In this document: in pieces, positions 19,311-27,371 of the stretch
Layout: every line of letters begins with the position of its first letter
How positions within the stretch are numbered: the stretch's first letter is position 1
Program-made: the position numbers and the translations under genes
Assembly: GCF_024498195.1 (NCBI RefSeq)
Contig: NZ_CP101824.1
Coordinates: 3,658,001-3,722,000 of the forward strand
Origin: Halovivax cerinus
GTDB lineage: Archaea > Halobacteriota > Halobacteria > Halobacteriales > Natrialbaceae
Length of the DNA stretch: 64,000 nt
Direction: 5' to 3'
The notes under the pieces: generated by a model
Told to the model about the DNA's origin: nothing
Seen by the model: the letters and a program-made list of their open reading frames with translations, nothing else
The model's database searches: none

Positions 19311-20342
19311 TCACTCCCCGACGACCGAATCACGCGCCCAGAACTCGCTTCCCTTCCGTAACTTCGGGACCCAGGTGTCCTGGTCACGAGCCAGGAGCGC
19401 CACACGAGAGGCTGGCACCTCCTTCAAAACCGGGTGCTCTGGCATGTGTTCGCCGACGGCTTCGGCGAACGCGACGACGTCTTCGTGGTCAGGCATGGTC
19501 GAACGGTCGAGTCGGTCCTGTGAGTGGCCGACGTGCATGTACGCTTTGAGCTCGACGAAGTCCGGATCTGCTCGCTGGAAGAGGCCGGCGTACCAGTCGG
19601 GGCTGTGCATGTTCTCGCCCTGGAGGAGCGTGGTTCGCAGAACGGTGCGAGTGTCGTCTTTCTCCGCCAGGACGTCCAGCGTCTCGACGAGGGTCTCCCA
19701 GGCGTCGTCTTCCATCGCACGGACGACCTGGTCGAACGTGTGGCGCTCCGGCGCGTCGACGCTGACGTAGAGTTGCGTCGGATCGCACTCGGCGAGTACC
19801 TTCGGGCGCGTCCCGTTCGAGACGAGAAACGTGGTGATGTCGCGGTCGTGGAAGGCGTCGATCAGTTCCGGCAGGTACGGGTAGAGGCTCGGCTCGCCGT
19901 CGAGCGAGATGGCGACGTGACGGGGCTCCATGGCCTCGTCGAAGGCTTCGCGAGGGACCTCGTCGTTGCCGCCGAAGCCCGAAAGGAGCTTTCGCTGGAG
20001 GGAGAGGGAGGCGTCGACGACTGCCTCGGGGTCGTCCCACTCCACGTCGTCGAGTTCGTAGGCGTGGCCCTGGTGATCGCGCCAGCAGAAGACACAGCGT
20101 TCGTTACACCGGACGACGGGCGTCATCTGAATGCAGCGGTGTGACTCGATCCCGTAGAAGATGTTCTTGTAACACTTTCCCTCGCCGCGGAGGGCGTTGG
20201 CCGTCCAGCCGCAGGTCTGGGCGGCCGTGTGGTTGACGCTGTGGTAGTCAGGACTCGACACCTGTTTGGGGCCGTCGTCCCTCGCCGCTGCGTCCCCATC
20301 GGTACCCGACCCGGCCCCGGTGGCGTCCGCGACGTCGCTCAT
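19311..20342 (-). CDS. twy1: tRNA 4-demethylwyosine synthase (TYW1)
   Basis: The 343-residue radical-SAM enzyme condenses pyruvate with N1-methylguanosine-37 of tRNA-Phe to make the tricyclic wyosine base. The SAM cluster motif CNERCVFC gives Cys79, Cys83 and Cys86. Cys44, Cys57 and Cys70 upstream match the second Fe-S site of archaeal TYW1. AISLDGEPSLYPYLPELIDA and the C-terminal lysine-rich KLRKGSEFWARD are typical. ATG at 20342 (MSDVADAT) is chosen over an upstream in-frame ATG at 20429, which would add 29 poorly conserved residues. The last 63 bases of the gene are duplicated at 18395. Confidence 0.94.
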   Translation of the reverse strand: MSDVADATGAGSGTDGDAAARDDGPKQVSSPDYHSVNHTAAQTCGWTANALRGEGKCYKNIFYGIESHRCIQMTPVVRCNERCVFCWRDHQGHAYELDDVEWDDPEAVVDASLSLQRKLLSGFGGNDEVPREAFDEAMEPRHVAISLDGEPSLYPYLPELIDAFHDRDITTFLVSNGTRPKVLAECDPTQLYVSVDAPERHTFDQVVRAMEDDAWETLVETLDVLAEKDDTRTVLRTTLLQGENMHSPDWYAGLFQRADPDFVELKAYMHVGHSQDRLDRSTMPDHEDVVAFAEAVGEHMPEHPVLKEVPASRVALLARDQDTWVPKLRKGSEFWARDSVVGE

Positions 20343-20429
20343 GCCCCCGGGTTGGACGCCGCCGTCTAAAAGGTGTACGGTGTCGCTAGCGTCGGCGAAG
20401 ACTCGACGACAACCGTCGACGGTCGTCAC

Positions 20430-20810
20430 TCAGCGCTGGTCGCCCACGTCGTCCCGATCGCGCGTCGGGTGCCCGTCAGCGGAGGATCCGTGGTCGGAAT
20501 CGGTCGGTGCTTCGGTCTGCGGTTCGAACGGGAGGCGACCGGGCCTGGCCGGCTGGTCGTCACGACGGGTGAGTTCGCGCTCGAATCCGTAGAGGACGGC
20601 TCCGGTGTTCGCGGTCATGATCACGCCCGGCAAGGGCGCCGACGTAAAGAGGTAGAGGAAGACGCCGACTGCGAGCGTTCCCGACGTCGCGAGTGCCCAC
20701 AGGAGCGGACGGGAGACACCGACGCGCTCTGCGTCCCGACGAGTGACGGCGAACGCGCCGATCGAGGCGAGCCCGCCCGCGAGTCCGATCGCACCCGGTA
20801 CCGATACCAT
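20430..20810 (-). CDS. Small membrane protein, unknown function
   Basis: The 126-residue protein starting MVSVPGAIGLAGGLASIG has two or three hydrophobic segments in residues 3-20, 32-56 and possibly 58-74, followed by a hydrophilic acidic tail rich in Asp, Arg and His. The frame is open to 20903, but the upstream part lacks a conserved look. It sits 87 bases upstream of twy1 on the same strand and could be co-transcribed. No family is recognised. Confidence 0.65.
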   Translation of the reverse strand: MVSVPGAIGLAGGLASIGAFAVTRRDAERVGVSRPLLWALATSGTLAVGVFLYLFTSAPLPGVIMTANTGAVLYGFERELTRRDDQPARPGRLPFEPQTEAPTDSDHGSSADGHPTRDRDDVGDQR

Positions 20811-20980
20811 GGAGTCCGTTCGGGGAGCCACGGATACGTATCTTGCGACCGGCCGAGCATCGCGCGCGACCGGACGAGGCGGGACGATCTCGGTTTCGAC
20901 CACTCATCGCGTACGGCCTGACGGGGTGGTACGGTTTCGTGACCGGCCGATCATCGCGTGCGGTGGACCATCGGCGGTGG

Positions 20981-21649
20981 TCACGCGAACCGCGAGAGAA
21001 CGGACAGCGTCCCGTCTGCGTGTGGCTCGTCTAGCACCTCGTCCGCTGCGGCTTTGGCCGCGTCGTCTGCGTTCGCCACGGCGAAGCTCCGGCCGACGCG
21101 CTCGAACGTCGAGACGTCGTTCTCAGAGTCGCCGATGGCCAGGCAGTCGTCGAGTTCTATATCGAGGTCCGGCGCCACGGACGCGAGTGCTCGCCCCTTC
21201 GATCGGTCGGTATCGGTGACGTGGTAGGCGTATCCGGTGTCGACGACCGTGAGATCGTGGTCGGCCGCGATCGCCGCCAGTGGATCGACCGGCCGATCGG
21301 TGGAGACCGCGAGTTCCGTTTCACGCCACCGATTGATGGTGTCGACGCCCTCCCAGCCGAGATCGAACCCGGCCGCCTCGTACTCTCGGGCCACGGCGTC
21401 GGCGCCCGCTCGATCGCCGACGACCACCAGTCGATCTTCGGTTACCGTGACGCCGCCGTTTTCGGCGACGACCAGTTCGGGGATGCCGATGAAGTGACAG
21501 AGTGCCACGGGATACGGAGCCGCTTTTCCCGTCGCCAGCACGACCGGTTCCTCCCACTCGCGGAGCGGGTCGAATACCCTTGGGTCTAGGCCTCGGCCGA
21601 ACGGTCGGGTGAGCGTCCCATCGATGTCGACGACCAGTGGCGGACTCAC
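20981..21649 (-). CDS. pgp: Phosphoglycolate phosphatase, archaeal HAD type
   Basis: The 222-residue HAD-superfamily (Cof/type IIB cap) phosphatase matches the archaeal phosphoglycolate phosphatase group. Motif I is VVDIDGTLT (the nucleophile Asp is the first of DID), the Lys motif is SKGRAL, and motif IV is CLAIGDSENDVSTFERVG. It should dephosphorylate 2-phosphoglycolate arising from DNA repair or other oxidative chemistry. Sucrose-phosphate-phosphatase-like or other sugar phosphates cannot be excluded. The ATG at 21649 begins directly before the motif, as usual for this family. It appears monocistronic. Confidence 0.88.
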   Translation of the reverse strand: MSPPLVVDIDGTLTRPFGRGLDPRVFDPLREWEEPVVLATGKAAPYPVALCHFIGIPELVVAENGGVTVTEDRLVVVGDRAGADAVAREYEAAGFDLGWEGVDTINRWRETELAVSTDRPVDPLAAIAADHDLTVVDTGYAYHVTDTDRSKGRALASVAPDLDIELDDCLAIGDSENDVSTFERVGRSFAVANADDAAKAAADEVLDEPHADGTLSVLSRFA

Positions 21650-21814
21650 AGGTGAGAGTTCGATGCCGAACGCAAAAGCGTACCGAGTCGGCTACAGACG
21701 ACCGTTCGGTCACTCGGGTGACCGATGATACTCTGCTGATTTGTCACGGTAATTTTTGTCGGCGTGAATCGACTGGTTTTTTGCGTATCCGTCCCGATGT
21801 GGGCGTACCGACGA

Positions 21815-23962
21815 ATGGCGATCGAGATCTCTACCCACACGGATCCCCACGGGCTGCGGCTGTTCGACTCGAACGAACAACGCCGCCTATCCCTGCGTAC
21901 CGACCGCGAGGTCGAACCCCAGCAGGTGTCGTCCGACCTCTTCTGTTTCCCCGTCGATACTGCCTGTCGAATCGAGACGACGTCACTCGTGCTCGATCAA
22001 CGGTATCTGGCGAACGTCCACGACCGGACGGGACAGGCGATCACGATGCTCGAAGACGACGGCAGCTACGATCTGACGGACGCCCTGCAGTTCGTGGGTC
22101 TCGACGGTCCGATGAAGGTGTACTGTCGCATCGACGCCCCCGGGACCGTCGAAATCGGGATCAACTCCATCCGATTTTCGTTCGACGAACCGACGTCGGT
22201 CGAGATCGGTGCTCGATCGCTGCACAAACGACCGACCGGTCGGATCACGACGCCGCCGGAACCGACCGAGCTGATGCGAGCCGTCTCGCAACTGACCTCG
22301 GCGCTGAAGACGGAGAGCCCGGAGCGGTCGTGGCCGACCCTCCGAGGACACCCACCGCTGATCGAACTCGGAACGGAGTTCGAGGTACAAACGGAGAACG
22401 AGCCGCTCGATACGGGCGTTCGAATCGAGGTTCCCGCCGACTTCGAACACCCGTTCGTCGTCGCACCCCTCTCGTTTTACCTCGGCGCCGTCGTCACGGA
22501 GGGATCGACGCCAGCAATACACACGGACAGTCGGACGATTCACCTCGGAACGGACCAGCCATTCGAAGACGACGTTGCCAGAACGTTGAAGCACGTATTC
22601 TTCCTCGATTGCCTGGTCAGGACGGAGGGCGTCTATCGATACGACCTTCACGAACGCGACCAGCTGGAGTCGACGCTGCCCTGGGATCTCGCCGACCTGT
22701 ACGATCGGTCGCTGTCGGAGCGACTGGACGCGTACCTCTCGGTTCCGTACGAGACGATCGAGCCACAGGTTCCACGGTGGCCGCTCACCGCTCACGTTCC
22801 GTCGACGCCGGAGAGCGTCGAACTGCTTCCGTTCGTGGTCAACGAACTCGGAATCGTTCGACCGACGGGCGGGACCCGCGATTCGATCGAGACGTCGATA
22901 CCGGACGCGACCGCAGCCCGGTCCGCTCCGACGGTCAGTCGGTCGGCGATCGAGGCGACTCCGGCGTCGGCCGGACCGGATCCACTCGTCCGATCTGCAT
23001 CCCGTTCGCGACGGTCTCCCTCCGAAGCGCCGTCGACGTTCCCCGTCGTCGAACCGGACGTCACCGACGAGTCGATCGAACACGCCTGGTTCGGCGACCT
23101 CGCCCCCAAACACGGCTCGAAGGCCACGATAGAGGGCTATCAGAACCAACTCGAACGGAAGTCGCGAACGCAGCACATCGACATCCTGGTCGTCTGTAAC
23201 GACGCCCGGATGCTGGACGAGCACGACATCTTAGACGAGACGTACGGGACTCGCGATCTGCTTCCGTTCGACGTGACGTCGAAGTTCGGCGTCTCGACCG
23301 ACGAGCTGTCGGCGTTACTCGCCGACGGGGGCTACGACTTCTTACACTACATCGGTCACGCGACCGAGGCGGGTCTCGAATGTACGGATGGTCATCTCGA
23401 CGTACGAACGCTCGAATCGGTCGATATCGGCGTGTTCTTTCTGAACGCGTGTCACTCATACGAGCAGGGACTGGCCCTCTCGCGTCGCGGTGCGTTCGGT
23501 GGCGTGGCGACGCTGGGCGACATCATCAACGAGCACGCCGTCGAATCGGGTGCGTCGCTGGCACGGCTCTTGAACCTGGGGTTCCCCCTCCGCGGCGCGC
23601 TCGAAATCGTCACCGAGTGGACCGTCCTCGGTGACCAGTACCTGATCGTCGGCGACGGATCGACCGACATCGCCCAGTCAGACGGCGGTCCGCCTGCGGT
23701 CGTCTCCATCGACCGATCTGGAACGGAAGCCGTTCTCCACTTTCGGAGCTATCCCGCGAAAGATTTTCAGATCGGCTCCGTCACGTCTCCAAGCCTCTCG
23801 TCGGTCGAACAACTCTATCTGCTCCCCAGACAGGACATCACCGCCCGCGTCGACGACGACTCCCTCGAGAACTACCTGACGTGGACGGAGACACCGGTGG
23901 TCATCGATGGAACGCTCCAGTGGAACGTCGACCTGGGCCTCCCGGCGTTTCTAACCGAGTGA
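21815..23962 (+). CDS. CHAT-domain (caspase-fold) protein
   Basis: The 715-residue soluble protein has a C-terminal peptidase domain of the CHAT/caspase clan. The catalytic pair is visible as His515 in HYIGHAT and Cys546 in FFLNACHSYEQG, followed by GAFGGVATLGDI and a small subunit-like segment. The N-terminal 370 residues look beta-rich and carry no known motif. A Ser/Thr/Pro/Arg-rich linker (about 370-420) joins the parts. No transmembrane helix is present. Start choice is uncertain: ATG at 21797 adds six residues. The gene stands alone, without a gasdermin, TPR or CRISPR partner. Target and trigger are unknown. Confidence 0.82.
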   Translation: MAIEISTHTDPHGLRLFDSNEQRRLSLRTDREVEPQQVSSDLFCFPVDTACRIETTSLVLDQRYLANVHDRTGQAITMLEDDGSYDLTDALQFVGLDGPMKVYCRIDAPGTVEIGINSIRFSFDEPTSVEIGARSLHKRPTGRITTPPEPTELMRAVSQLTSALKTESPERSWPTLRGHPPLIELGTEFEVQTENEPLDTGVRIEVPADFEHPFVVAPLSFYLGAVVTEGSTPAIHTDSRTIHLGTDQPFEDDVARTLKHVFFLDCLVRTEGVYRYDLHERDQLESTLPWDLADLYDRSLSERLDAYLSVPYETIEPQVPRWPLTAHVPSTPESVELLPFVVNELGIVRPTGGTRDSIETSIPDATAARSAPTVSRSAIEATPASAGPDPLVRSASRSRRSPSEAPSTFPVVEPDVTDESIEHAWFGDLAPKHGSKATIEGYQNQLERKSRTQHIDILVVCNDARMLDEHDILDETYGTRDLLPFDVTSKFGVSTDELSALLADGGYDFLHYIGHATEAGLECTDGHLDVRTLESVDIGVFFLNACHSYEQGLALSRRGAFGGVATLGDIINEHAVESGASLARLLNLGFPLRGALEIVTEWTVLGDQYLIVGDGSTDIAQSDGGPPAVVSIDRSGTEAVLHFRSYPAKDFQIGSVTSPSLSSVEQLYLLPRQDITARVDDDSLENYLTWTETPVVIDGTLQWNVDLGLPAFLTE

Positions 23963-24111
23963 GAGACACCTGTCGGGAGACCACGATACAGGTAGAAACG
24001 GCCACCAGACGGTACGGAACCGACTCCGCCAGTTACCACGTTCGATCGCGGAGTGCTTCGGTCGGCGACGGGATTCTTCCTTCGACGACGGATACGCGCC
24101 CAACTGCCGTG

Positions 24112-24249
24112 TTACGGACCGACGCCACCGACCATCGCCCCGGCAGCGACCGAACCGGTCTGGCTCAGCAGGACCATGGCGGCGAACAGGAATCCGAGTA
24201 GTCGCGGGTGTGCTTCGACGAGTTCTGCGAGGGTGTCGGTTGTGGACAT
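24112..24249 (-). CDS. DUF7503-like small hydrophobic protein
   Basis: A 45-residue frame starting MSTTDTLAELVEAHPRLLG has one hydrophobic segment and ends GAMVGGVGP. The pattern MSxxD-x(7)-HPRL-x-LLSQ-x-G matches a recurring family of tiny haloarchaeal proteins annotated as DUF7503. The longer frame to 24300 is unlikely. AT-rich DNA directly upstream could hold its promoter. Function is unknown. Confidence 0.65.
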   Translation of the reverse strand: MSTTDTLAELVEAHPRLLGFLFAAMVLLSQTGSVAAGAMVGGVGP

Positions 24250-24430
24250 TGCACTCGTCGAGACGTAACCATTGGTAATAATTCTTTCGTAATGTTTCAA
24301 ATATTAATTGAAGGAATATTAGTTCCGGGCCGATCGACAGTCTCAGTTGTGAGCGAAACGGGATGTAGACGTAGCAACCGGTTCGGGGGTCGTTCGACGA
24401 GTGCGACGTGATTCGGCAACCGCCAACGTC
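24250..24430. other. AT-rich intergenic region, no gene seen
   Basis: It contains the promoter side of the DUF7503-like gene (AT-rich 24270-24330) and the 3' flank of the DUF368 gene. I see nothing else. Confidence 0.4.
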
Positions 24431-25363
24431 TCACGTCGGGGTCGACGCGTCCGTGGACACTGCGGCGTACCGATCCGCGAACAGGACGAACGCAGCGCCG
24501 ACGACGAGCGCGAGCAGCGCCGCACTCGGCCCAGCCGCGGGTGACGGTCCGAGGTCCGCGGCGATACGTTCGAGCGGTAATCGGAGCGCACCGACCATGA
24601 GACTGACCAGGAACGTCATCGTCGCCGCGCGATAGGAGGCGAGCGCCCGTTCGATCAGGTGGGCCATCGTGAAGAGCCCGATGACCGCCCCGGCCCCAAA
24701 CGTCGCGACGACCGCGGCAGGGTCGGCCAGCGTCGCCGGAGACTGTCCGCCGAAGACGACCGCCCCGACACCATCAGTCGCCCGGCTCAACGTCCCAGTC
24801 AAGAACTCGTACTGGCCGAGCAGGAGCAAGAAGAACGATCCGGAGACCCCTGGTAAGACCATCGCACAGATGGAGATGGCACCGGTGACGAAGACGACCG
24901 GTAGCGCGTGTGAGACGCCCGCGGACGAGAGTCCCGACACCCCGGCCGCGACGATGATCCCGAGACTGGCGACGCCGATCCTGCGGACCGTCGTCACGTC
25001 GACTTCGCTGTAGAGGACGAGCGCGCTCGCGGCGATCAACCCGGTGAAGAAGCCGTACGTGGGCACCGGGTAGACGTCCGTGAGGTAGTGCATCGCGTTC
25101 GCGAGGAGGAGGACGGCGAGGATCGCACCCGACCCGAGCGTGAGGAGAAAGGGCAGATCCATCGCGAACAGTTCCACCCGCAATTTGTGGCGTGTCTTCG
25201 ACGAGTGAATCGTCCGCAGTCGACGGAGGACGCACGGATCGACCGCCGTGATCGCCGCGATCAGTCGGTCGTAGACCCCCGCGATCAAAGCGATCGTCCC
25301 GCCGGAGACGCCGGGAACGGCGTCGGCCATCCCCATCGCGAATCCAGTGATGAACGTCCGCAT
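24431..25363 (-). CDS. DUF368 (PopT-like) polyprenyl-phosphate translocase family protein
   Basis: The 310-residue integral membrane protein has about eight to nine hydrophobic helices. The family signature appears at the N-terminus as GFAMGMADAVPGVSGGTIAL, and a second related hairpin MVLPGVSGSFFLLLLGQYE lies in the middle, an inverted-repeat feature of DUF368. Bacterial DUF368 proteins (PopT) recycle undecaprenyl phosphate across the membrane. In archaea the substrate would be dolichol-type phosphate used by AglB. An in-frame ATG at 25375 is an alternative start. It lies on the same strand downstream of the peptide locus, after a 360-base gap. Confidence 0.88.
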   Translation of the reverse strand: MRTFITGFAMGMADAVPGVSGGTIALIAGVYDRLIAAITAVDPCVLRRLRTIHSSKTRHKLRVELFAMDLPFLLTLGSGAILAVLLLANAMHYLTDVYPVPTYGFFTGLIAASALVLYSEVDVTTVRRIGVASLGIIVAAGVSGLSSAGVSHALPVVFVTGAISICAMVLPGVSGSFFLLLLGQYEFLTGTLSRATDGVGAVVFGGQSPATLADPAAVVATFGAGAVIGLFTMAHLIERALASYRAATMTFLVSLMVGALRLPLERIAADLGPSPAAGPSAALLALVVGAAFVLFADRYAAVSTDASTPT

Positions 25364-25375
25364 ACGCGCGCGCAT

Positions 25376-25734
25376 TGGCTTGTTGCTACCGTCGGAACCC
25401 GGAAAAGAGTTCTGTGTGAATTCTGCCGTGATTTCGGTTAGAAATGAATACTGTGAGTCTGTGGATCAGGGTGTTATTTTGGATTGTGCTAGCCCCCTTC
25501 CATCTGGAACGTTCGCTTGGTTATATTCGTGAAATGCAGGGCGACACCGTTTGAGGCGGTGCGGTTCGGTCGCAGGTACACTTCAGATCGCCACTGACCC
25601 GAAAAACGGCAGCATCGTAGATAATTCTCCCGAGCTGGACAACACTGACGCTCTTTCCTCGATCGGACTGCCACAGTTCCAAAACGCATAGCATCGGTGA
25701 GAATATGTGTGAGAAACGATCCAGGATTTAGCTA
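25376..25734. other. Intergenic region with no secure gene
   Basis: This is 359 bases of lower GC. A 66-residue minus-strand frame (25489-25689) containing two Cys-Cys pairs crosses it but has no recognisable family, start signal or conserved context, so it is not called. The region separates the Cys-rich precursor gene from the DUF368 gene. Confidence 0.4.
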
Positions 25735-26370
25735 TCACCACCAGCCACAGTCTTCGACACACTCGCAATGCCAAGTGAGTTTCTTCCTATCGTCACCCCC
25801 ACACCCAGGGCAGGTTCCCTTCGTACACATAATACATTGGTACTCACACTCTTCGTTATCGTCACACTCACGACCAGGACAAGTATTCTTTTTATATAAA
25901 TCAACGATCTCCTCGCTTCCGTGGGTATCTATAACAGCAAATGCGCTGTCGAGTTCCGGTTTAACGCTGATGATAAACGTACCCTCGGGGACTTCCCATG
26001 ATACCAGAAGGTCGGCCGTCACTCCATCCTCAATGGAGTGTGGATCAACGGTAACGGTAGCACCCCCGTCAGTTTCGGGTTCGCCGAGTGATTCGATTCC
26101 AAGCGCGTCAACCGTTGCCGACTCGATGTATCCTTCAGCGGCCACCGTTCGAAGGAGTTCGGTCTCAGCAGCTATTGTGTCCCGCAAAACCTCTACGTCT
26201 TCATATTTTCGTGTCGCCTGTTTCGCCTCCTCGGCCGTAAAGTCGGGTGTGCTGGTCGCAGTGGCGAATCCGCTCATACCGGCCGTCGCGCTCATAGCAC
26301 TGACTGACTGAAGTACGCGACGACGCTTAATTGATGAATTCGCTGCGTCACTGGATTGGGTGTCATCCAT
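25735..26370 (-). CDS. Tat-exported precursor with ten-cysteine C-terminal domain ending in Trp-Trp
   Basis: The 211-residue protein has a Tat-type signal (IKRRRVLQSVSAMSATAGM, residues 14-32). A hydrophilic middle domain (about 40-160) follows. The 48-residue tail has ten Cys (first at residue 164), spaced as CPGREC, EECEYQCIMC, GTCPGC and WHCECVEDC, then GWW. Layout (Tat signal, large proregion, ten-cysteine C-terminal peptide) recalls halocin C8 precursors, but the cysteine pattern differs and I cannot align them. Three Trp lie in the tail (201, 210, 211). The gene lies 137 bases downstream of an isoprenyl-synthase-like gene on the same strand. It could be a secreted peptide antibiotic, a signalling peptide or a metal-binding protein. 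Confidence 0.8.
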   Translation of the reverse strand: MDDTQSSDAANSSIKRRRVLQSVSAMSATAGMSGFATATSTPDFTAEEAKQATRKYEDVEVLRDTIAAETELLRTVAAEGYIESATVDALGIESLGEPETDGGATVTVDPHSIEDGVTADLLVSWEVPEGTFIISVKPELDSAFAVIDTHGSEEIVDLYKKNTCPGRECDDNEECEYQCIMCTKGTCPGCGGDDRKKLTWHCECVEDCGWW

Positions 26371-26502
26371 AGTGATCGATTAGTATTATATTATCACCCC
26401 GTTAGTACTTTTCGATAAACATATTAAATTGTAGTTGTCCTTATTTCATTTGTTTGTATTTCAACCCAAGAATCTCTAACAATCCTAGGTAGCAGATGTC
26501 CA

Positions 26503-26516
26503 CTACACTAGTGTAG
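26503..26516. repeat. 14-bp perfect palindrome over a stop codon
   Basis: CTACACTAGTGTAG is self-complementary and includes the TAG stop of the isoprenyl-synthase-like gene. It could form a 7-bp stem at the mRNA end or bind a dimeric regulator upstream of the Cys-rich gene. Confidence 0.6.
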
Positions 26517-27371
26517 CGATGCCTGGTACGTTTCAACGTCGGTTGCGACGAGGGGTTCTATAAGTGATCGACGTGCAGGAGGTATCTGCGCAATGCTGTT
26601 TTGGAAGGCTTTACGTTGCTCCGTAGCGAGTGTTTGTGCCTCATATTCCCCTAGAAGATTCCAAGCGTTCCAAGGACTTGGCTCATCTCGTTCGTACTGA
26701 CGGTAGTCACGCAACAATTGCTCGTAGCAAAAATATGTACGGCCGATTTTCGACGCGCGCTGTACGGTTTCGTCCTCACGCCCGGTACTCACGGCACAGA
26801 CACCGGTCATTGAACCGAATAGGGTGGATTGCCGTTCCAGCAGTTCACGGTAGGCCGATTCAGAGGGTTCGGATGATAGTTCCAGCACGAATGATCCGAC
26901 TGTCTCGATCGTCCGGTCCGACCAATACGTGGCCGCACCTGGACCGAGTTTGCCGATATATTTGACGATCAGTGGAACGAGAAGTTCAATGGTTACTACG
27001 ATTTCGAGTTCGCTACCCTGCTTGATATCTGAATCGATGAGATCATCGACTATATCATAATACTCGTGGACGAGAATGGAGGCTTTGAGCAGAGTATCTA
27101 ATGTATCCTCTTTATCGTCGTAGCTTAGATAAAGTTGTTCGATAAGTAATTGGAATTTTCCAACCGGTCTTCGATATCGCCGCTTCGTGAGCGCATCGTT
27201 CGGTTCAAAAACGACGTACTGAATCTGATCCCGGAGCGTTTGATCTTCAATTTCGGATAGGATTTCAGCCACAAGCGTCTCCAACTTGTCTGCAAGAGTC
27301 TTTGTGTGAAGCCGGAAAGCGTCTTCCTGGTCCTGGGATACGTCAAGTGGTCGGTCAATCATCTGTTCCAC
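26508..27371 (-). CDS. Isoprenyl diphosphate synthase-like protein (ComQ-like candidate)
   Basis: The 287-residue helical protein has the hallmarks of trans-isoprenyl diphosphate synthases. A first aspartate-rich motif DDLID (Asp109, Asp110, Asp113) sits in SILVHEYYDIVDDLID, closely parallel to the usual 'LLHTASLVHDDVID'. QSTLFGSMTG at 181-190 is comparable to the 'KTaaLf' motif but with Gln for Lys. The second aspartate region YEQLLRDYRQYERD (216-229) is degenerate, with Arg in place of the first Asp. Loss of the second motif while keeping the first is also seen in ComQ-type peptide prenyl transferases. It precedes the Cys-rich precursor gene. A housekeeping geranylgeranyl synthase would keep both motifs. 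Confidence 0.75.
   Translation of the reverse strand: MEQMIDRPLDVSQDQEDAFRLHTKTLADKLETLVAEILSEIEDQTLRDQIQYVVFEPNDALTKRRYRRPVGKFQLLIEQLYLSYDDKEDTLDTLLKASILVHEYYDIVDDLIDSDIKQGSELEIVVTIELLVPLIVKYIGKLGPGAATYWSDRTIETVGSFVLELSSEPSESAYRELLERQSTLFGSMTGVCAVSTGREDETVQRASKIGRTYFCYEQLLRDYRQYERDEPSPWNAWNLLGEYEAQTLATEQRKAFQNSIAQIPPARRSLIEPLVATDVETYQASLH

Noticed and set aside
25489-25689. 66-residue minus-strand frame with two Cys-Cys pairs, next to the Cys-rich precursor
   Set aside because: Attractive as a second small peptide, but it has no signal sequence, no promoter and no conserved start, so it cannot be supported.
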